Shown here one piece after another: positions 34,911-46,754 of a stretch of 64,000 bases of DNA; positions within the stretch are counted from its first letter, which is position 1, and every line of letters begins with the position of its first letter. The notes under the pieces are model-generated. The model was not told where the DNA came from. It made no database searches and saw only the letters and a program-made list of their open reading frames with translations. This DNA comes from Theropithecus gelada (taxonomy: Eukaryota; Chordata; Mammalia; Primates; Cercopithecidae): the NCBI RefSeq assembly GCF_003255815.1, contig NC_037668.1:82781915-82845914 (forward strand). Direction: 5' to 3'. The position numbers were made by a program, and so were the translations under genes.

Positions 34911-35361
34911 TGGAGTCAAAGCAGCTCTCTTTGTCAGGAAATCTACTCATATTATACATCACTTACAGAGTCGATGGAGCATGCAAACAGTCAGAATGCT
35001 TAGGAATAGGATGTTCTGGGCAACAACTTTTCAGGTTAACTAGGTAAACCCCTTTTATAGTTTGACCACGTAGCAATCTTTCTACGTTGTGAGTCTCTAC
35101 TTCGTTCTTGATAAATAGAGTCTAAAGAACACAGGTTTTTTTTTTCTTTCTTCAATTAAAGAGCACGATAAACACCAGAGTCCTAACAAATTGCATTTCT
35201 TATATTTGTACAGGGCAGCTACTGAGATCATTTGATCTTTACAACCAGTCTGAGGAGTGGCAATGCAAGGAATTATTAATATGTGTTATTTTTAATAAAT
35301 GGGGACATTTAGACTCAGGTTAAGTGACTTACCTGATCAATGTCTTATTCTGGTGAATAGA

Positions 35362-35543
35362 GAATTCTGATGCAGTTGGTCTGCAAACCACACTTCACAC
35401 AATAATCAAGGGAGCAGATTCAAATGATGGAAAGATCCAGAAAATGGGAGCCATTCATGTGGTTCTGTTCCATAGATATGAAGTAGAAGTTTTAGAATAG
35501 GGTTTGTTGAAGTGTGGTTTGCAGACCAACTGTATCAGAATGC
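35362..35543. repeat. Imperfect inverted repeat, arms of about 36 bases
   Basis: The 23 bases at 35374-35396 are the exact reverse complement of 35509-35531, and pairing continues outward to about 35362 and 35543 with three mismatches. The spacer between the perfect arms is 112 bases. The right arm is the start of a MER5-type element (to about 35690), so the left arm may be a second, inverted copy end. Confidence 0.85.
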
Positions 35544-35690
35544 TTGCTAAAATGCAGTCCTAGACTCTACCATATCCCACTGAAGCTAAATCTCCAGAGG
35601 TGGGGCCAGAAATCTACTTTGTAAGAAGGCTTCTACGTTATACTTATTCAGGCTAAAATTTAGGAGATTGGACTGAGTATTAATCCTGGA
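35508..35690. repeat. MER5-like hAT DNA transposon fragment
   Basis: Contains 'gaagtgtggtttgcagacc' and 'aggtggggccagaaatctac', typical of MER5 elements. Confidence 0.6.
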
Positions 35691-35714
35691 ACTTCTTTAA
35701 GAATATTACCTTTG

Positions 35715-36016
35715 GACCGGGCGCGGTGGCTGAAGCCTGTAATTCCAGCACTTTGGGAGGCCGAGACGGATGGGTCACGAGGTCAGGAGATCGAGACCAT
35801 CCTGGCTAACACTGTGAAACCCCGTCTCTACTAAAAAATATAAAAAACTAGCCGGGCGAGGTGGCGGGCGCTTGTAGTCCCAGCTGCTCAGGAGGCTGAG
35901 GCAGGAGAATGGCGTGAACCCAGGAGGCGGAGCTTGCAGTGAGCTGAGATCCGGCCACTGCACTCCAGTCTGGGTGACAGAGCGAGACTCCGTCTCAGGA
36001 AAAAAAAAAAAAAAAA
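35715..36016 (+). repeat. AluYR-type, full length
   Basis: Has 'gagctgagatccggcc' and the 'gccgggcgaggtggcggg' wording of AluYR. It is flanked by GAATATTACCTTTG at 35701-35714 and 36017-36030. Confidence 0.93.
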
Positions 36017-36033
36017 GAATATTACCTTTGTTT

Positions 36034-36338
36034 GACTGGGCACGGTGGCTCACGCCTGTAATCCTAGCACTTTGGGAGGCCGAGGAGGGCGGATCACGAG
36101 GTCAGGAAATCGAGACCATCCTGGCTAACACGGTGAAACCTTATCTCTTCTAAAAATACAAAAACTTAGCTGGGCGTGGTGGCAGATGCGTGTAGTCTCA
36201 GCTACTCGGGAGACTGAGGCAGGAGAATGGTGTAAACCCGGGAGGTGGAGCTTGCAGTGAGCTGAGATTGTGCCACTGCACTCCAGTCTGGGCGACAGAG
36301 CAAGACTCCATCTCAAAAAAAAAAAAAAAAAAAAAAAA
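36034..36338 (+). repeat. Alu (Y-like), full length, same target site as its neighbour
   Basis: Flanked by GAATATTACCTTTGTTT at 36017-36033 and 36339-36355. It differs from the AluYR just upstream at many positions, so it is a separate insertion, not a duplication of it. Confidence 0.92.
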
Positions 36339-36373
36339 GAATATTACCTTTGTTTAAAAATAAAGCCCTAACA

Positions 36374-36668
36374 GGCCAAGGTTGATGGCTCATGCCTGTA
36401 ATCCCAGCACTTTGGGAGGCCCAGCGGAGGCAGGTCACTTGAGGTCAGGAGTTCGAGACCAGCCTGGCCAACATGGTGAAACCCCATCTCTACTGAAAAT
36501 ACAAAAATTAGCGTGGCATGGTGGTGCACACCTATACGCCTATAATCCCAGCTACTTGGGAGACTGAAGGAGGAGAATCACTTGAACCTGGGAGGTTGAG
36601 GCTGCAGTGAGCTATGAACAGCACAGCTATACTCCAGCCTGGGTGATAGACCCTGTCCAAAACAAAAA
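36374..36668 (+). repeat. Alu, full length (third of three in a row)
   Basis: Head 'ggccaaggttgatggctc', complete arms, short decayed tail. Confidence 0.9.
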
Positions 36669-37059
36669 AGAAGTCCAAATGCAGGTTGACCAAGAGTTGG
36701 TTAATTCATTGGTCCAGTGACAATTCGAAAGACCCAGTTCTTTTTATCTTTTGCCTACTCTGTCTTCTCAGGTTAACTCCCCTGATGATGGCAGAGCAGC
36801 CATGTTGCAGGTGCTACATCAGATACAGTAACATCTAGCAAAATAAGGGGTACCAATTTCAGATGGAAATTAACCATTTCTGCAGCACATTCATTCAACG
36901 ATTTTAAATGTGTGGGAATTGTGCAAAATGCTGGGGACACAGTAGCGAATTAGACACAATTCTTGTCCTGACAGATCATGTGTGGATCTAGGTAATCAAC
37001 AGATAATTATAAATCAACATAAGTACTATGATAAGTGTACTATGGAAGCACCTGATGAT

Positions 37060-37095
37060 ATCTATCTATCAATCTATCGATAGGTAGATAGATAA
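37060..37095. repeat. TATC/GATA palindrome
   Basis: TATC units on the left and GATA units on the right meet at a perfect core CTATCGATAG, so the stretch can fold back on itself. Confidence 0.8.
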
Positions 37096-37099
37096 AGTT

Positions 37100-38810
37100 A
37101 TGTGCAGCCCCGAAGGGCTTCTGAGAGGAAGTGATGACTAAGCAGAGATACCGTAGGATAAGTGGAAGTTAGCCAGGTGAAGTATTGGGTCTAAGGAATA
37201 AGCATTCCAGAACAGGGATGCCATGTGCAAAAAGCTCAGAAGCAAGTGAGTAGATGTGATATTTGGGGGAATTGAAAGTTTATCCTGTACAGTACAAACA
37301 ATAGAGAACTACTGGAAGAGTTTTGAAGAGAGAGTACCACCATCATCACAATATTTAGGACAATTGCTCTGACTGCAGGGAGACAAATCAGTGGTAAGCA
37401 GGAGTGAGGCCAGGTAGGATGCCGACAAAAATCCAGGTGAGAAGTGATGAGGTTACAAAGTTAAGGTGGTATCAGTAGAAATGGAAAGTAGATGAATAGT
37501 TAGAGACAGATTGAAGGAGAAGGTAGGAAAAAAGAAGAGGAGTCAAAAAGAAGAGGAGTCAAAGATGAGTTCTGGGCATTTAGATTGGATGACAAGGATG
37601 TTTACCAGCATGGCAGAGAATGTAGGTTTAGAATCAGTCTTGGGGTTAGAGTGGGAGGTAAGAGGAATTAGAGGTCATCCGGTATGGTGAAAAGAAATGA
37701 TAACTGAACATCTTCAGGGTGTGCATAGCAAAGCCACAGAGTACGTCTCCTGTATCCTTTCCCTTTGGGTTGCTGATGTCTTCTTCCCAAGATGTCAATG
37801 AATCAATCTGACAAATTAGCCCTTACTAAAGCATGGCTATCTTTGAAGCAATAATATTTTCTTGAAAGGAGATTAATAACAGCTATAACATTGTGTTTTA
37901 TGTAAAAATCATTATATTGCTTCTGTAAACATGGCATATGCTTTTCTAAACAGTTCAAACTGTATAGGGAAATACAGAGAAGAAACTAAAAATTGACTCA
38001 TTCCATCATGCAGATGACTGAAGTTCACATTTTCATGACATTCCTTTTAGACATATCTCTAGACCCATATACACATATGTATAGTATTTAATAAAATAAG
38101 AGCAACTCTACAGGAGCTTTACAATTTGTTTTTAAAAAATTTAACAATATACTATAGACATATGGTTTCTTTATATTCCACTGTGTGTATTCAGGTGTAT
38201 GTGTATAGGTGTGTGCACACCCATATGTGTGTAGCTTAATTTACTCAAAGAGTCTATTATTGAAAGACATTAAAGTGTTTTTAAAGTTTCGTTATGATGA
38301 GCAAAGTTTCAGTGAATTTTCCTTATTATTCACATTTTCAAACTGTCAACCTAAATAACAACGAGAGACTCTCTAAAAGAAATATATTTGGGAATAAAAC
38401 ATTGTGATGGGAATACATGTGCCATAGTAAGCTATGTGCATTTTCAGGGAGGTAAAGGAAGACAAAGATTTTTAAAGGAAAAAATGAGGAGGATTACACA
38501 ATTGTTTTGAAATAATTATCCTTGGCTGCAAAGATACGTAACAAGGGTTATGCCTCACCGAGAGTACACAGGAAGTTGCTGGGCAGATGTCCTTGTAGAA
38601 TCATTTTTTGTGTAAGCTTGTGATGGCCTTTAGTCCAAGGTTGTGGTTTTCGTAGTCTTTTTTTGTTATCTGGCATACATGATAACCCTCTTTTCATGGC
38701 CTTCCCAGCTCTATTTATCAGGGTTTTCTTGACATTAGTGAATCCATTTTGATGCTGACAACTGTTACAAAACGTAGAAAATTTTCTTAAAATAAATTTA
38801 TATTTTAAAA
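37100..38810. other. Intergenic stretch, no gene seen
   Basis: AT-rich. L2-like wording just before it ('aatgctggggacacagtagc', about 36880-37050) may extend in. No coding sequence or named repeat is visible. Confidence 0.5.
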
Positions 38811-38814
38811 CCTA

Positions 38815-38945
38815 GGCCAGGCATGATGGCTCACACCTATAATCCCAGCACTTTGGGAGGCTGAGGTAGGAGGATAGCTTGAGTTCATGAGTTTTGAGAC
38901 CAGTCTGGGCAATATAGCCAGACCCCATCTCTACAAAAAAACAAA
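38815..38945 (+). repeat. Alu left-arm monomer (FLAM-like)
   Basis: A single left arm ending at 'ccatctctacaaaaaaac', with no right arm. Confidence 0.82.
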
Positions 38946-39024
38946 CAGCACATCCTATTGCAAAATCACTCTCTAAAAATGCTATCCACAGGATATAAGA
39001 ATAACAATGTCTCCACCTTTTACA

Positions 39025-39322
39025 TTTTTTTTTTTTTTTTTGCGATGGAGTCTCGCTCTGTTGCCCACACTGGAGTGCAGTGGCACGATCTCAGCTCACT
39101 GCAAACTCCACCTCCCTGGTTTACACCATTCTCCTGCCTCAGCCTCCCGAGTAGCTGAGACTACAGGTGCCTGCCACCATGCCCGGCTAATTTTTTTGTA
39201 TTGTTAGAAGAGATAAGGTTTCACCGTGTTAGCCAGCATGGTCTCGATCTCCTGACCTCGTGATCCACCCGCCTTGGCCTCCCAAAGTGCTGAGATTACA
39301 GGCATGAGCCACCGCGCCTGGT
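39025..39322 (-). repeat. Alu (Y-like), full length, minus
   Basis: Flanked by AATGTCTCCACCTTT before its T-tail and again at 39328-39342. Confidence 0.93.
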
Positions 39323-40121
39323 CCCCAATGTCTCCACCTTTATATCACCATGATAAATCGACAGATAATTATAAATCGATTATAAAACAATGATCTCTTT
39401 GTTGTTTAAATGGTAGGAATTTCAGATACTTAGTTGGTGGCTCCACCTGGCCTTTCAGTATCTCCCATATCACACAAAAAAGGAATTTGCTTAAGACCAG
39501 CCCACCATGGAGGAAATAAATTCATCAGTCTCCTTTTCCAGACTGCCAAAATGTTTAGTTCTTAGGACTTTCTACATAAAAAAAAACAAGTGAATGTCCC
39601 AGACTGACCAGTCATAGTGATCCAAAGGCAGTCAGCAGAAATCAGTGTCATTACCATTTCTATCCTTGGTGCTGTGGCATCCCAGAGTATTTTCACCCTT
39701 TATGATCATTCTCAAGAGCAGTTCTTGCTGTTCCTTTGTGACTACAACCTTCTTTGTGGTCAGGTCAGTGACAAACTTTCTGACCAATGTTCTTGAGTCA
39801 ACACTCATTCATTTAAGAAAGCAATCAATAAATCATTGAATGTCTATTAAACATCTTCAGAGTAATCATAAAGTTCGTACGTATTAGCTTGTATCCCCTG
39901 TTATTTATTAGTTTTAATTTTTTTCTGGGTGGAACTTTATGATACCAGGGGCTTATTTCATACCTTCCAGCTGTCATCATGGATGGAAAGGTGCAGAACA
40001 TGGAAACTTTTACAACTGGGATGGAGAATGGAGGACAGCATGCTTAGGGACCTGTGGCTATGCTTTACTATAAGCCAGGCATGCTGCCAGATGCTGGACA
40101 TAAAACAGAAAATGAGATGTT

Positions 40122-40399
40122 CTTTTTTTTTTTTTTTTTGAGACAGAGTCTCACTCTGTCGCCAGGCTGGATCTCTGCCTCCCAGATTCAAGCCATTCTC
40201 CTACCTCAGCCTCCTGAGTAGCTGGGATTACAAATGCATGCCACCACATCCAGCTAATTTTTGTATTTTTTTTTTTTTTTTAGTAAAGAGTAGGTTTCAC
40301 CATGTTGGCCAGGATGATCTTAATCTCCTGACCTCGTGATCTGCCCACCTCGGCCTCCCAAAGTGCTGGGATTACAGGCATGAGCCACTGCTCCTGGCC
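40122..40399 (-). repeat. Alu, minus, with an internal deletion
   Basis: Reads 'gccaggctgg' directly into 'atctctgcctccc', so about 35 bases near the tail end are missing. Flanks 'aaatgagatg' occur on both sides. Confidence 0.88.
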
Positions 40400-40769
40400 G
40401 AAATGAGATGGTCTATGCCCGACCCTCATGGAGCAGGGCTTGTCAACCTCAACATTATTGACATTTTTGGTTAGATATTTCTTTGCTGTGGGGATGTCTT
40501 AGGTATTGCAGATTGTTTAGTAGTAGCTAGATGCCACTAGCACCCTCCACCAAGTTGTGACAACCAGAAATGCCTCCAGACATTGCCACATGTCCCTGAG
40601 GAGGTAAACTCTTTCCTGGTTGAGAACCACTGGTGTAAGGGTAAGACAGACAGAATGAGAAGTCACAAGTGAAATTCTTCTCAAGTTACACAGTAGAGAA
40701 ATATAGACTGGTGAAGCAAGGACTTCATGAAGTCCAGGGCCTGACTGCTCAGAATGTGATCCTTGGACA

Positions 40770-40823
40770 GGCACTGCAGTCTGGATGACAGAGCGAGACT
40801 CCATCTCAAAAAAAAAAAAAAAA
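40770..40823 (+). repeat. Alu 3' end fragment
   Basis: Only 'gcactgcagtctggatgac' to the A-tail is present. Confidence 0.75.
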
Positions 40824-40828
40824 GTGAA

Positions 40829-41131
40829 GGCCCGGGCACGGTGGCTCACGCCTGTAATCCCAGTACTTTGGGAGGCTGAGGCAGGTGAATCACAAGGTCA
40901 GGAAATCAAGACCGTCCTAGCTAACATGGTGAAACCCCGTCTCTACTAAAAAGTACAAAAAATTAACCCGGCGTGGTGGTGGGTGCCTATAGTCCCAGCT
41001 ACTTGGGAGGCTGAGGCAGGAGAATGGCATGAACCTGGGAGGTGGAGCTTGCAGTGAGCCGAGATCACACCACTGCACTACAGGCTGGGAGACAGAGAGA
41101 GACTCCATCTCGAAAAAAAAAAAAAAAAAAA
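40829..41131 (+). repeat. Alu (Y-like), full length
   Basis: Head 'gcccgggcacggtggctc', complete arms, tail of about 19 A. The word AGTGAA lies just before it and again after the tail. Confidence 0.92.
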
Positions 41132-41450
41132 GTGAATTAAATCACAAATATCACAAAATCTAGAAAAATAATGTTATATTTTAATTAACCTGCCAGATAC
41201 ACTTCTTTAATACTTTTCCCTCCTACATTTTGGGGCTACATTCTCTTTTATCATTTCTTCATGTGACGACAATTTTTTGGCATTTTATACAGACAGAATA
41301 AAATGATAATCCAGACCTTCTTCCAACATGGTTGATTAAAATTTATTTTTTTATTATTGATGTTTGGAACAGTTTTAGGTATATAAATAGCTATTGTTAA
41401 TACTATGATACAATTTGATTGTTGTAAAATTTGGTAAAGACTCTGTTAAG

Positions 41451-41742
41451 TTTTTTTTTTGAGGTGGAGTCTCACTCTGTTACCCAGGCTGGAGTGCAGT
41501 GGCGAGATCTCGGCTCACTGCAACCTCCGCCTCCCGGGTTCAAGTGATTCTCCTGCCTCAGCCTCCCGAGTAGATGGGATTATAGGTGCCTGCCACCATG
41601 CCTGGCTAATTTCTGTATTTTTAGTAGAGATGGAGTTTCACTTGTTGGCCAGGCTGGTCTCAAACCCCTGACCTCAGGTGATCTGCCTGCCTTGGCCTCC
41701 GATGTGTTGGGATTACAGGCCTGAGCCACCGCACCCAGTTAT
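41451..41742 (-). repeat. Alu (S-like), full length, minus
   Basis: T-tail at the left, 'gagccaccgcacccag' at the right. TTAAGTTT occurs on both sides. Confidence 0.92.
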
Positions 41743-42348
41743 TAAGTTTCTTTCAATTATGAGCTGTAAGGTTTCAAAGCATTTCAAATTTTCTCATGTG
41801 GTGAACAATCTCTGCTTTCTGAATTGAGTATACTCATTAACCAGGGCTTCAGGAGATGATCTATCAAGTGAGTAGCTCTGAAGCTGAAGTATCATTAATT
41901 TCATCTAAATACTTTTCTGTGTATGCAGTTTCAATGACAGACAATAAACTGAGCTGGGTCTTAAATGACAGACTCAGTCCTTGCCAAAAGGACAGTCATG
42001 GACCAATGAGGGGGAAGATATGAAAACAGCTAGCTATAAAGCAGGCAGTAGGAAGCACTAACAAACTTTACGACAAATACAACCTTCACTAAAAATACTG
42101 GGCATATCACATACATGTTCATAACGGTTTAAGATAGGCAATAATCCTTTCCATAAATGTTCATCAAGTGACTATTATGTGCCTAGCACTGCTAGGCATG
42201 GACTGAGAGGAAAGAGGAGTATATACAGCAGGTCCTCTGTCCCATGGATCTTAATTTAGTAGGTAAGATGTGTATGCAGAAAAAGCAATGCCAATCGCAG
42301 TAGTGGTAACAGCTCATATTTATTGAGCATGTGTTATTTGTCAGGCAC

Positions 42349-42819
42349 TGTGATGATTAATTTTAGTGTCAACTTGACTGGGTTAGGGAATACCCAGACT
42401 GTCGATAAAGCAGAACAGAGCTGGCATTTGAATCAGTAGACTGAGCAAGGAAGATCCTCAGTGTGGGTGGGCACCATCCAATTGGTTGAAGTCCCAGATA
42501 GAACAAAAAGGCAGAGGAAAGATGATTTTGCTGTCTCTTCTGGAGCTAGGATACCTATATTCTCTTACTCTAGGTCCTCAGAAATTCAGGTTCTTCGGCT
42601 TTCAGATTGAGAAACTTGCTGTGGCCCCCTGAGGTCCTTGAGCCTTTGGTTTTGGCCTAAGAGTTACACTATCAGCTCCCCTGGTTCTCAGGTCTTCAGA
42701 CTTGAACTTGGAATAAGCGAAGCCACTGGCTTCCCTGGTTCTCCATCTTATAGACAGCATACCATGGGACTTCTCAGCCTCCATAATTGCATGAGCCAAT
42801 TCCCATAATACATCTCCTT

Positions 42820-42860
<41 letters not shown>

Positions 42861-42947
42861 CATCCATCGATCTGTATCTGTCTGTCTATCTATCTGTCTA
42901 TCTATCTATCTATCTATCGATCTATCTATCATCTATCTCTGTCTGTC

Positions 42948-42994
<47 letters not shown>

Positions 42995-43137
42995 CATCCA
43001 TCCATCTGTATCTATCCATCCATCTATCTATCTATCTATCTATCATCTATCTCTGTCTGTCATCTGTCTATCTATCCATCCATTCATCCATCTATCTATC
43101 CTATTGGTTCTGTTTCTCTAGTGAACCCTAACTAATA
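42349..43137. repeat. Old interspersed repeat (ERVL-LTR-like) carrying a TATC microsatellite
   Basis: Begins 'tgtgatgattaattttagtg', contains 'cttctcagcctccataat', and ends 'ctctagtgaaccctaact'. It splits a MIR, with CAGGCAC on both sides (42342-42348, 43138-43144). The family is not assigned. Confidence 0.55.
42821..43100 (+). repeat. TATC tetranucleotide microsatellite, about 280 bases
   Basis: Blocks of TATC broken by TGTC, CATC and GATC variants. The open frame across it (repeating Leu-Ser-Ile-Tyr) is a by-product of the repeat. Confidence 0.95.
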
Positions 43138-43756
43138 CAGGCACAGTTCTAAATGCTTTACATTTAAATATAATACAATAATGTGATTAAATACAATAGT
43201 AAAAGTAGAATGTGCTAAATATTATACTTCACAAGTGGTCCAATACTGATTAAGTACTTAAAAGGAGGGAAAATCTTCTGACTCAATAATAATAGGTATT
43301 GAGCACCTGTTGTGCACCAGGCTTGACACACCCATCATCTCAATATAATCCTTAACACATCTCCACCAAGTGGACATGCCCTCCATATATCAGTGTTCAG
43401 AGAAGTTAGGGAGCTGGTCCGAGGAGAGTAAGTGGTGGAACCAGGTGCTGGACACTGGACTTCTTAGGAAAGATGTCACAAATCAGGCACTGATGGCCAG
43501 AATGGGTCTCAGTTTTGTTCAACTTAAATATAGGATACAAGCATGTAGTCCAATAGACCAAAGAAGAGTAAAAGTGTTTTAACAAAAATAGCAGCCTCCT
43601 GCTCCTCTCTTCCATACCCCAGCCCTGCTTTTTCCTCTTGCATCTGGTTCCATTTGGCAGGACAGCTCCCTGAGAGCAATGACTGTCCCCTAATCTCTGT
43701 GTGCCCAGTGCCCAACCCAGGCCAGTGTCCTGAAGTCAACTGGTCCTTAGTTTGAT

Positions 43757-44062
43757 CCTTTTATTTTTATTTTTTTAAAGACAGGATCTTGCACTATTGC
43801 CCAAGCTGAAGTGCAGTGGCATGGTCATAGCTTACTTGCAGCCTCAAACTCCTGGGCTCAAGTGATCCTCTCACCTCAGCCTATAGAGTAGCTAGGACTA
43901 CAGGTGTGCACTACCACACCCGGCTAATTTATTTATTTTTTGTACAGATGGGGTCAGGCTATGTTGCCCCAGTCTGCTCTCAAACTTCTGTCCTTAAGCA
44001 ATCTTCCCACCTTGGCCTCCCAAAGTGCTGGGATTATAGGCATGAGCCACTGCCCTCGGTAC
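43757..44062 (-). repeat. Old Alu (J-like), minus
   Basis: 'aaagacaggatcttgcac' after a T-rich tail and 'gcatgagccactgccctcgg' at the right. Confidence 0.88.
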
Positions 44063-45260
44063 CCAGCTTGATTCTTGAGTAAGAATCATTTCAGTTTCTT
44101 CTCACAAAGTCAGAACATTAAAAAAAAAAATTAGTGAGTAAGCATAATATACAAAAATATTTCCACTTAGTGGTCAGACTAACAGTAGCTTACTGTTGAA
44201 AACACCAACAAAACCAGGTGAAAGTTAGCCATACCCATTTCATTCAGATAGTCCCAGCTGGTGTCCTGGCTCTTCTCTCCATTATCCTTGAGCAAGTTAT
44301 TCAGCCACTCCAGATAAGTTCTGGCATGTGTTAATTCTCCATGAATATCTGTCATTACCATTTCCTAACAGAAAGGAGCAAATGTCTTTGATCATTTACT
44401 AAGCCTATGCCCACATTTTTTGGCAGGGATAAACTATCCAAAAGTCACAGACTATTGACTTAAATGAATGTATGGAATGAAAGCACTGATTTAATAAGCT
44501 CGGTGGCATGACATTCTCAGGGCATGGGTGAGGAGGAAGCTGACGCAGGAGCAGAGATGCTAATGGTGGTGAGAGCAAACTGCAGAGGCAGCAGGATGGC
44601 TGTGCACACAACAGAAAAGCAGCGTGGGGGTTTAATGAGGGACACACAGTCCTCTTTCTTAAGTAGCCTCCTGGAGGGCATGACCATGAGTTTGACAGCT
44701 CTTTATAGCAGTAGGTGCAGATAATGATCACTTGAAGTATCAATAAAAGTGTCAATCAAAAAAATATGTTCAGAGAAGCACCCAGCCAGGCCAAAAAAAA
44801 AAAAAAAAAAAAGTGTATAATGTTTTTTAAAAAGACACCTGAGAACCCGTTTGACTTTGGGAGAACTGTTTTAAAGAAACCCACTCAGTCCAAACTCTTA
44901 CACACTAAGAAGCAGTGCTTTCTAGATTTTAGGAGTTCACGGCCCAAAAAAGAATTTAAAAAAATTAAGGCCCACCACAGGGCTGCCAACTTGTTATTGT
45001 GGCACGTAAAGACACTAAGAAACAACCAACGAAAGAATCACCACCTACTCTTGTCATATTTTCATAGAAGATAGGACATTAATGTCAGAAACAATAGGAA
45101 GATCCCAATCTTAGCATAAAGGATAGTCCTTCAAATGGAATACATTTAGCATTATGAAAAGCTTGCTACATTTCATATTTTTTCTGACTTTCCTGTAATT
45201 TCTGGAAGCATTGCCACGAACCAACCAAATGGACCCTGCATTTAGAAACTACTATCCTCT
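44063..45260. other. Intergenic stretch, no gene seen
   Basis: No named repeat apart from an A-run at 44793-44812. The 116- and 102-codon frames here show no recognisable domain. Confidence 0.5.
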
Positions 45261-45264
45261 AATG

Positions 45265-45446
45265 CTGGTTTTCAAAGAATGGGCTGTGGGCCAGCAGTGT
45301 CAGCATAACATGGGAACCTGCCAGAGATACAAATTATCAGGCCCCATACCGGGCTGAAGCAAAAGTTCTGGAAGTGGGCCCAGCAACCTGTGTTTTGACA
45401 AGTTTTCCAGGTAGTTCTGACATGCCCAAGTTTAAGAATTAACTGT
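45265..45446. repeat. MER5A-like hAT DNA transposon
   Basis: 'ggttttcaaagaatggg', 'gtgggcccagcaacctgtg' and 'ccaggtagttctgac' follow MER5A order. The LTR at 45447 is inserted at its end. Confidence 0.75.
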
Positions 45447-45900
45447 TGTGAAAGGAAAATATCTTGGGGCCCCAAGGTCACTAAGCTTGAAGGAAAACTC
45501 AAACTGGAAATGGCTCAGGACAAACCTGCCTCCCATTCTATTCCAAGTTCTCTCTCTGTTCACTGAGATAAATGCATATCTGATTGCCTGCTTTGGAAAG
45601 GCTAATCAGAAACTCAAAAGAATGTAACTATTTATCTCTCCCCTATCAGTGACCCGGAAGCTCCCTTCCACTTTCCCTTAGAGTCTTCCTGCCTTTGCTT
45701 CAAGTTGTCCCGCCTTTCCAGACCCAACCAATGTACTTCTTACATATATTGACTGATGTCTCATGTCTCTCTAAAATGTTTAAAACCAAGCTGTGCCCCA
45801 ACCACCTCGGGCACATGTCGTCAGGACTTCCTGAGGCTGTACAATGGATGTGTTTCCTCAACATTGACAAAATAAACTTTCTAAATTAACTGAGACCCAG
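45447..45900 (+). mobile_element. LTR, class I-like, family unassigned (copy 2), tail cut by an Alu
   Basis: Begins TGTGAAAGG and carries a poly(A) signal (aataaa, about 45869-45874). The last 20-25 bases, present in copy 1 (21228-21675), are missing where an Alu joins at 45901. Confidence 0.78.
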
Positions 45901-46140
45901 CCGGGTGTGGGGGCTCATGCCTGTAATTCCAGCACTTTGGGAGGCCAAGGCAGGCAGATCATCTGAGGTCAGGAGTTCGAGACCAGCCTGGCGAACATGG
46001 AGAAACGCCATCTCTACTAAAAATGCAAAAATTAGCCGAGCACAGTGGCACGTGCCTATAATCACAGCTACTCCAGCCTGGGCGACAGAGCAATACTCTG
46101 TCAAAAAAAAAAGGAAAAAAAGAAAAAAAAGAAAAAAAAA
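45901..46140 (+). repeat. Alu, right arm mostly deleted
   Basis: Goes from 'ataatcacagctactcc' directly to 'agcctgggcgacagagc', so about 75 bases of the right arm are absent. The tail is A-rich with G interruptions. Confidence 0.88.
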
Positions 46141-46324
46141 GAAACGTTTCTATGTGAGTTACCTCAGGTGGTTGGAAACTGCCAGACTAATCTCCTTAGT
46201 CCCAGTTCTGCCCTCTTGAGCCACAGTCTCCCCCACTTGACAATGCTGTATACATTTGAAGATGACTATTCCATCTCCCTTCTCTGTGCTCTTAACGCAG
46301 CCAGTAGTCTTAATTGGCCCTCGC

Positions 46325-46754
46325 TTTCACTCGCGTCTGTGTGAAGAGACCACCAAACAGGCTTTGTGTGAGCAACAAGGCTGTTTATTTCACCTGGGTG
46401 CAGGCCGGCTGAGTCCAAAGTCAGCGAAGGGGGGTGGGGTGAGGCCGTTTTATAGGATTTGGGTAGGTAAAGGCAAATTACAGTCAAAGGGGGGTTGTTC
46501 TCTGGTGGGCAGGAGTGGGGGTCACAAGGTGCTCACTGGGGGAGCTTTTTAAGCCAGGATGAGCCAGAAGAAGGAATTTCACAAGGTAATGTCATCAGTT
46601 AAGGCAAGGACTGGCCATTTTCACTTCTTTTGAGGTGGAATGTCATCAGGCCATTTTTCACTTCTTTTGTGATTCTTCAGTTACTTCAAGTCATCTTCAT
46701 ACCCTGCAGGTCACAGGGGATGCGATGGCTTAGCTTGGGCTCAGAGGCCTGACA
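46325..46754 (-). mobile_element. LTR7-type LTR of the HERV-H provirus (3' LTR)
   Basis: In minus orientation it starts TGTCAGGCCTCTGAGCC and ends near the U5 word 'gtggtctcttcacac', about 430 bases, with the poly(A)/U5 wording of LTR7. It joins the env end of the HERV-H internal part, so it is the 3' LTR. Confidence 0.82.

Larger units (their letters stand above)
42315..43165 (-). repeat. MIR, split by an old repeat
   Basis: 'atttattgagcatgtgttat' and 'tcaggcactg' on the left, then 'gcacagttctaaatgctttac' on the right, join into one MIR stretch once the insertion between them is removed. Confidence 0.6.

Noticed and set aside
42787..43131. 114-codon frame of repeated Leu-Ser-Ile-Tyr
   Set aside because: It is the translation of a TATC microsatellite.
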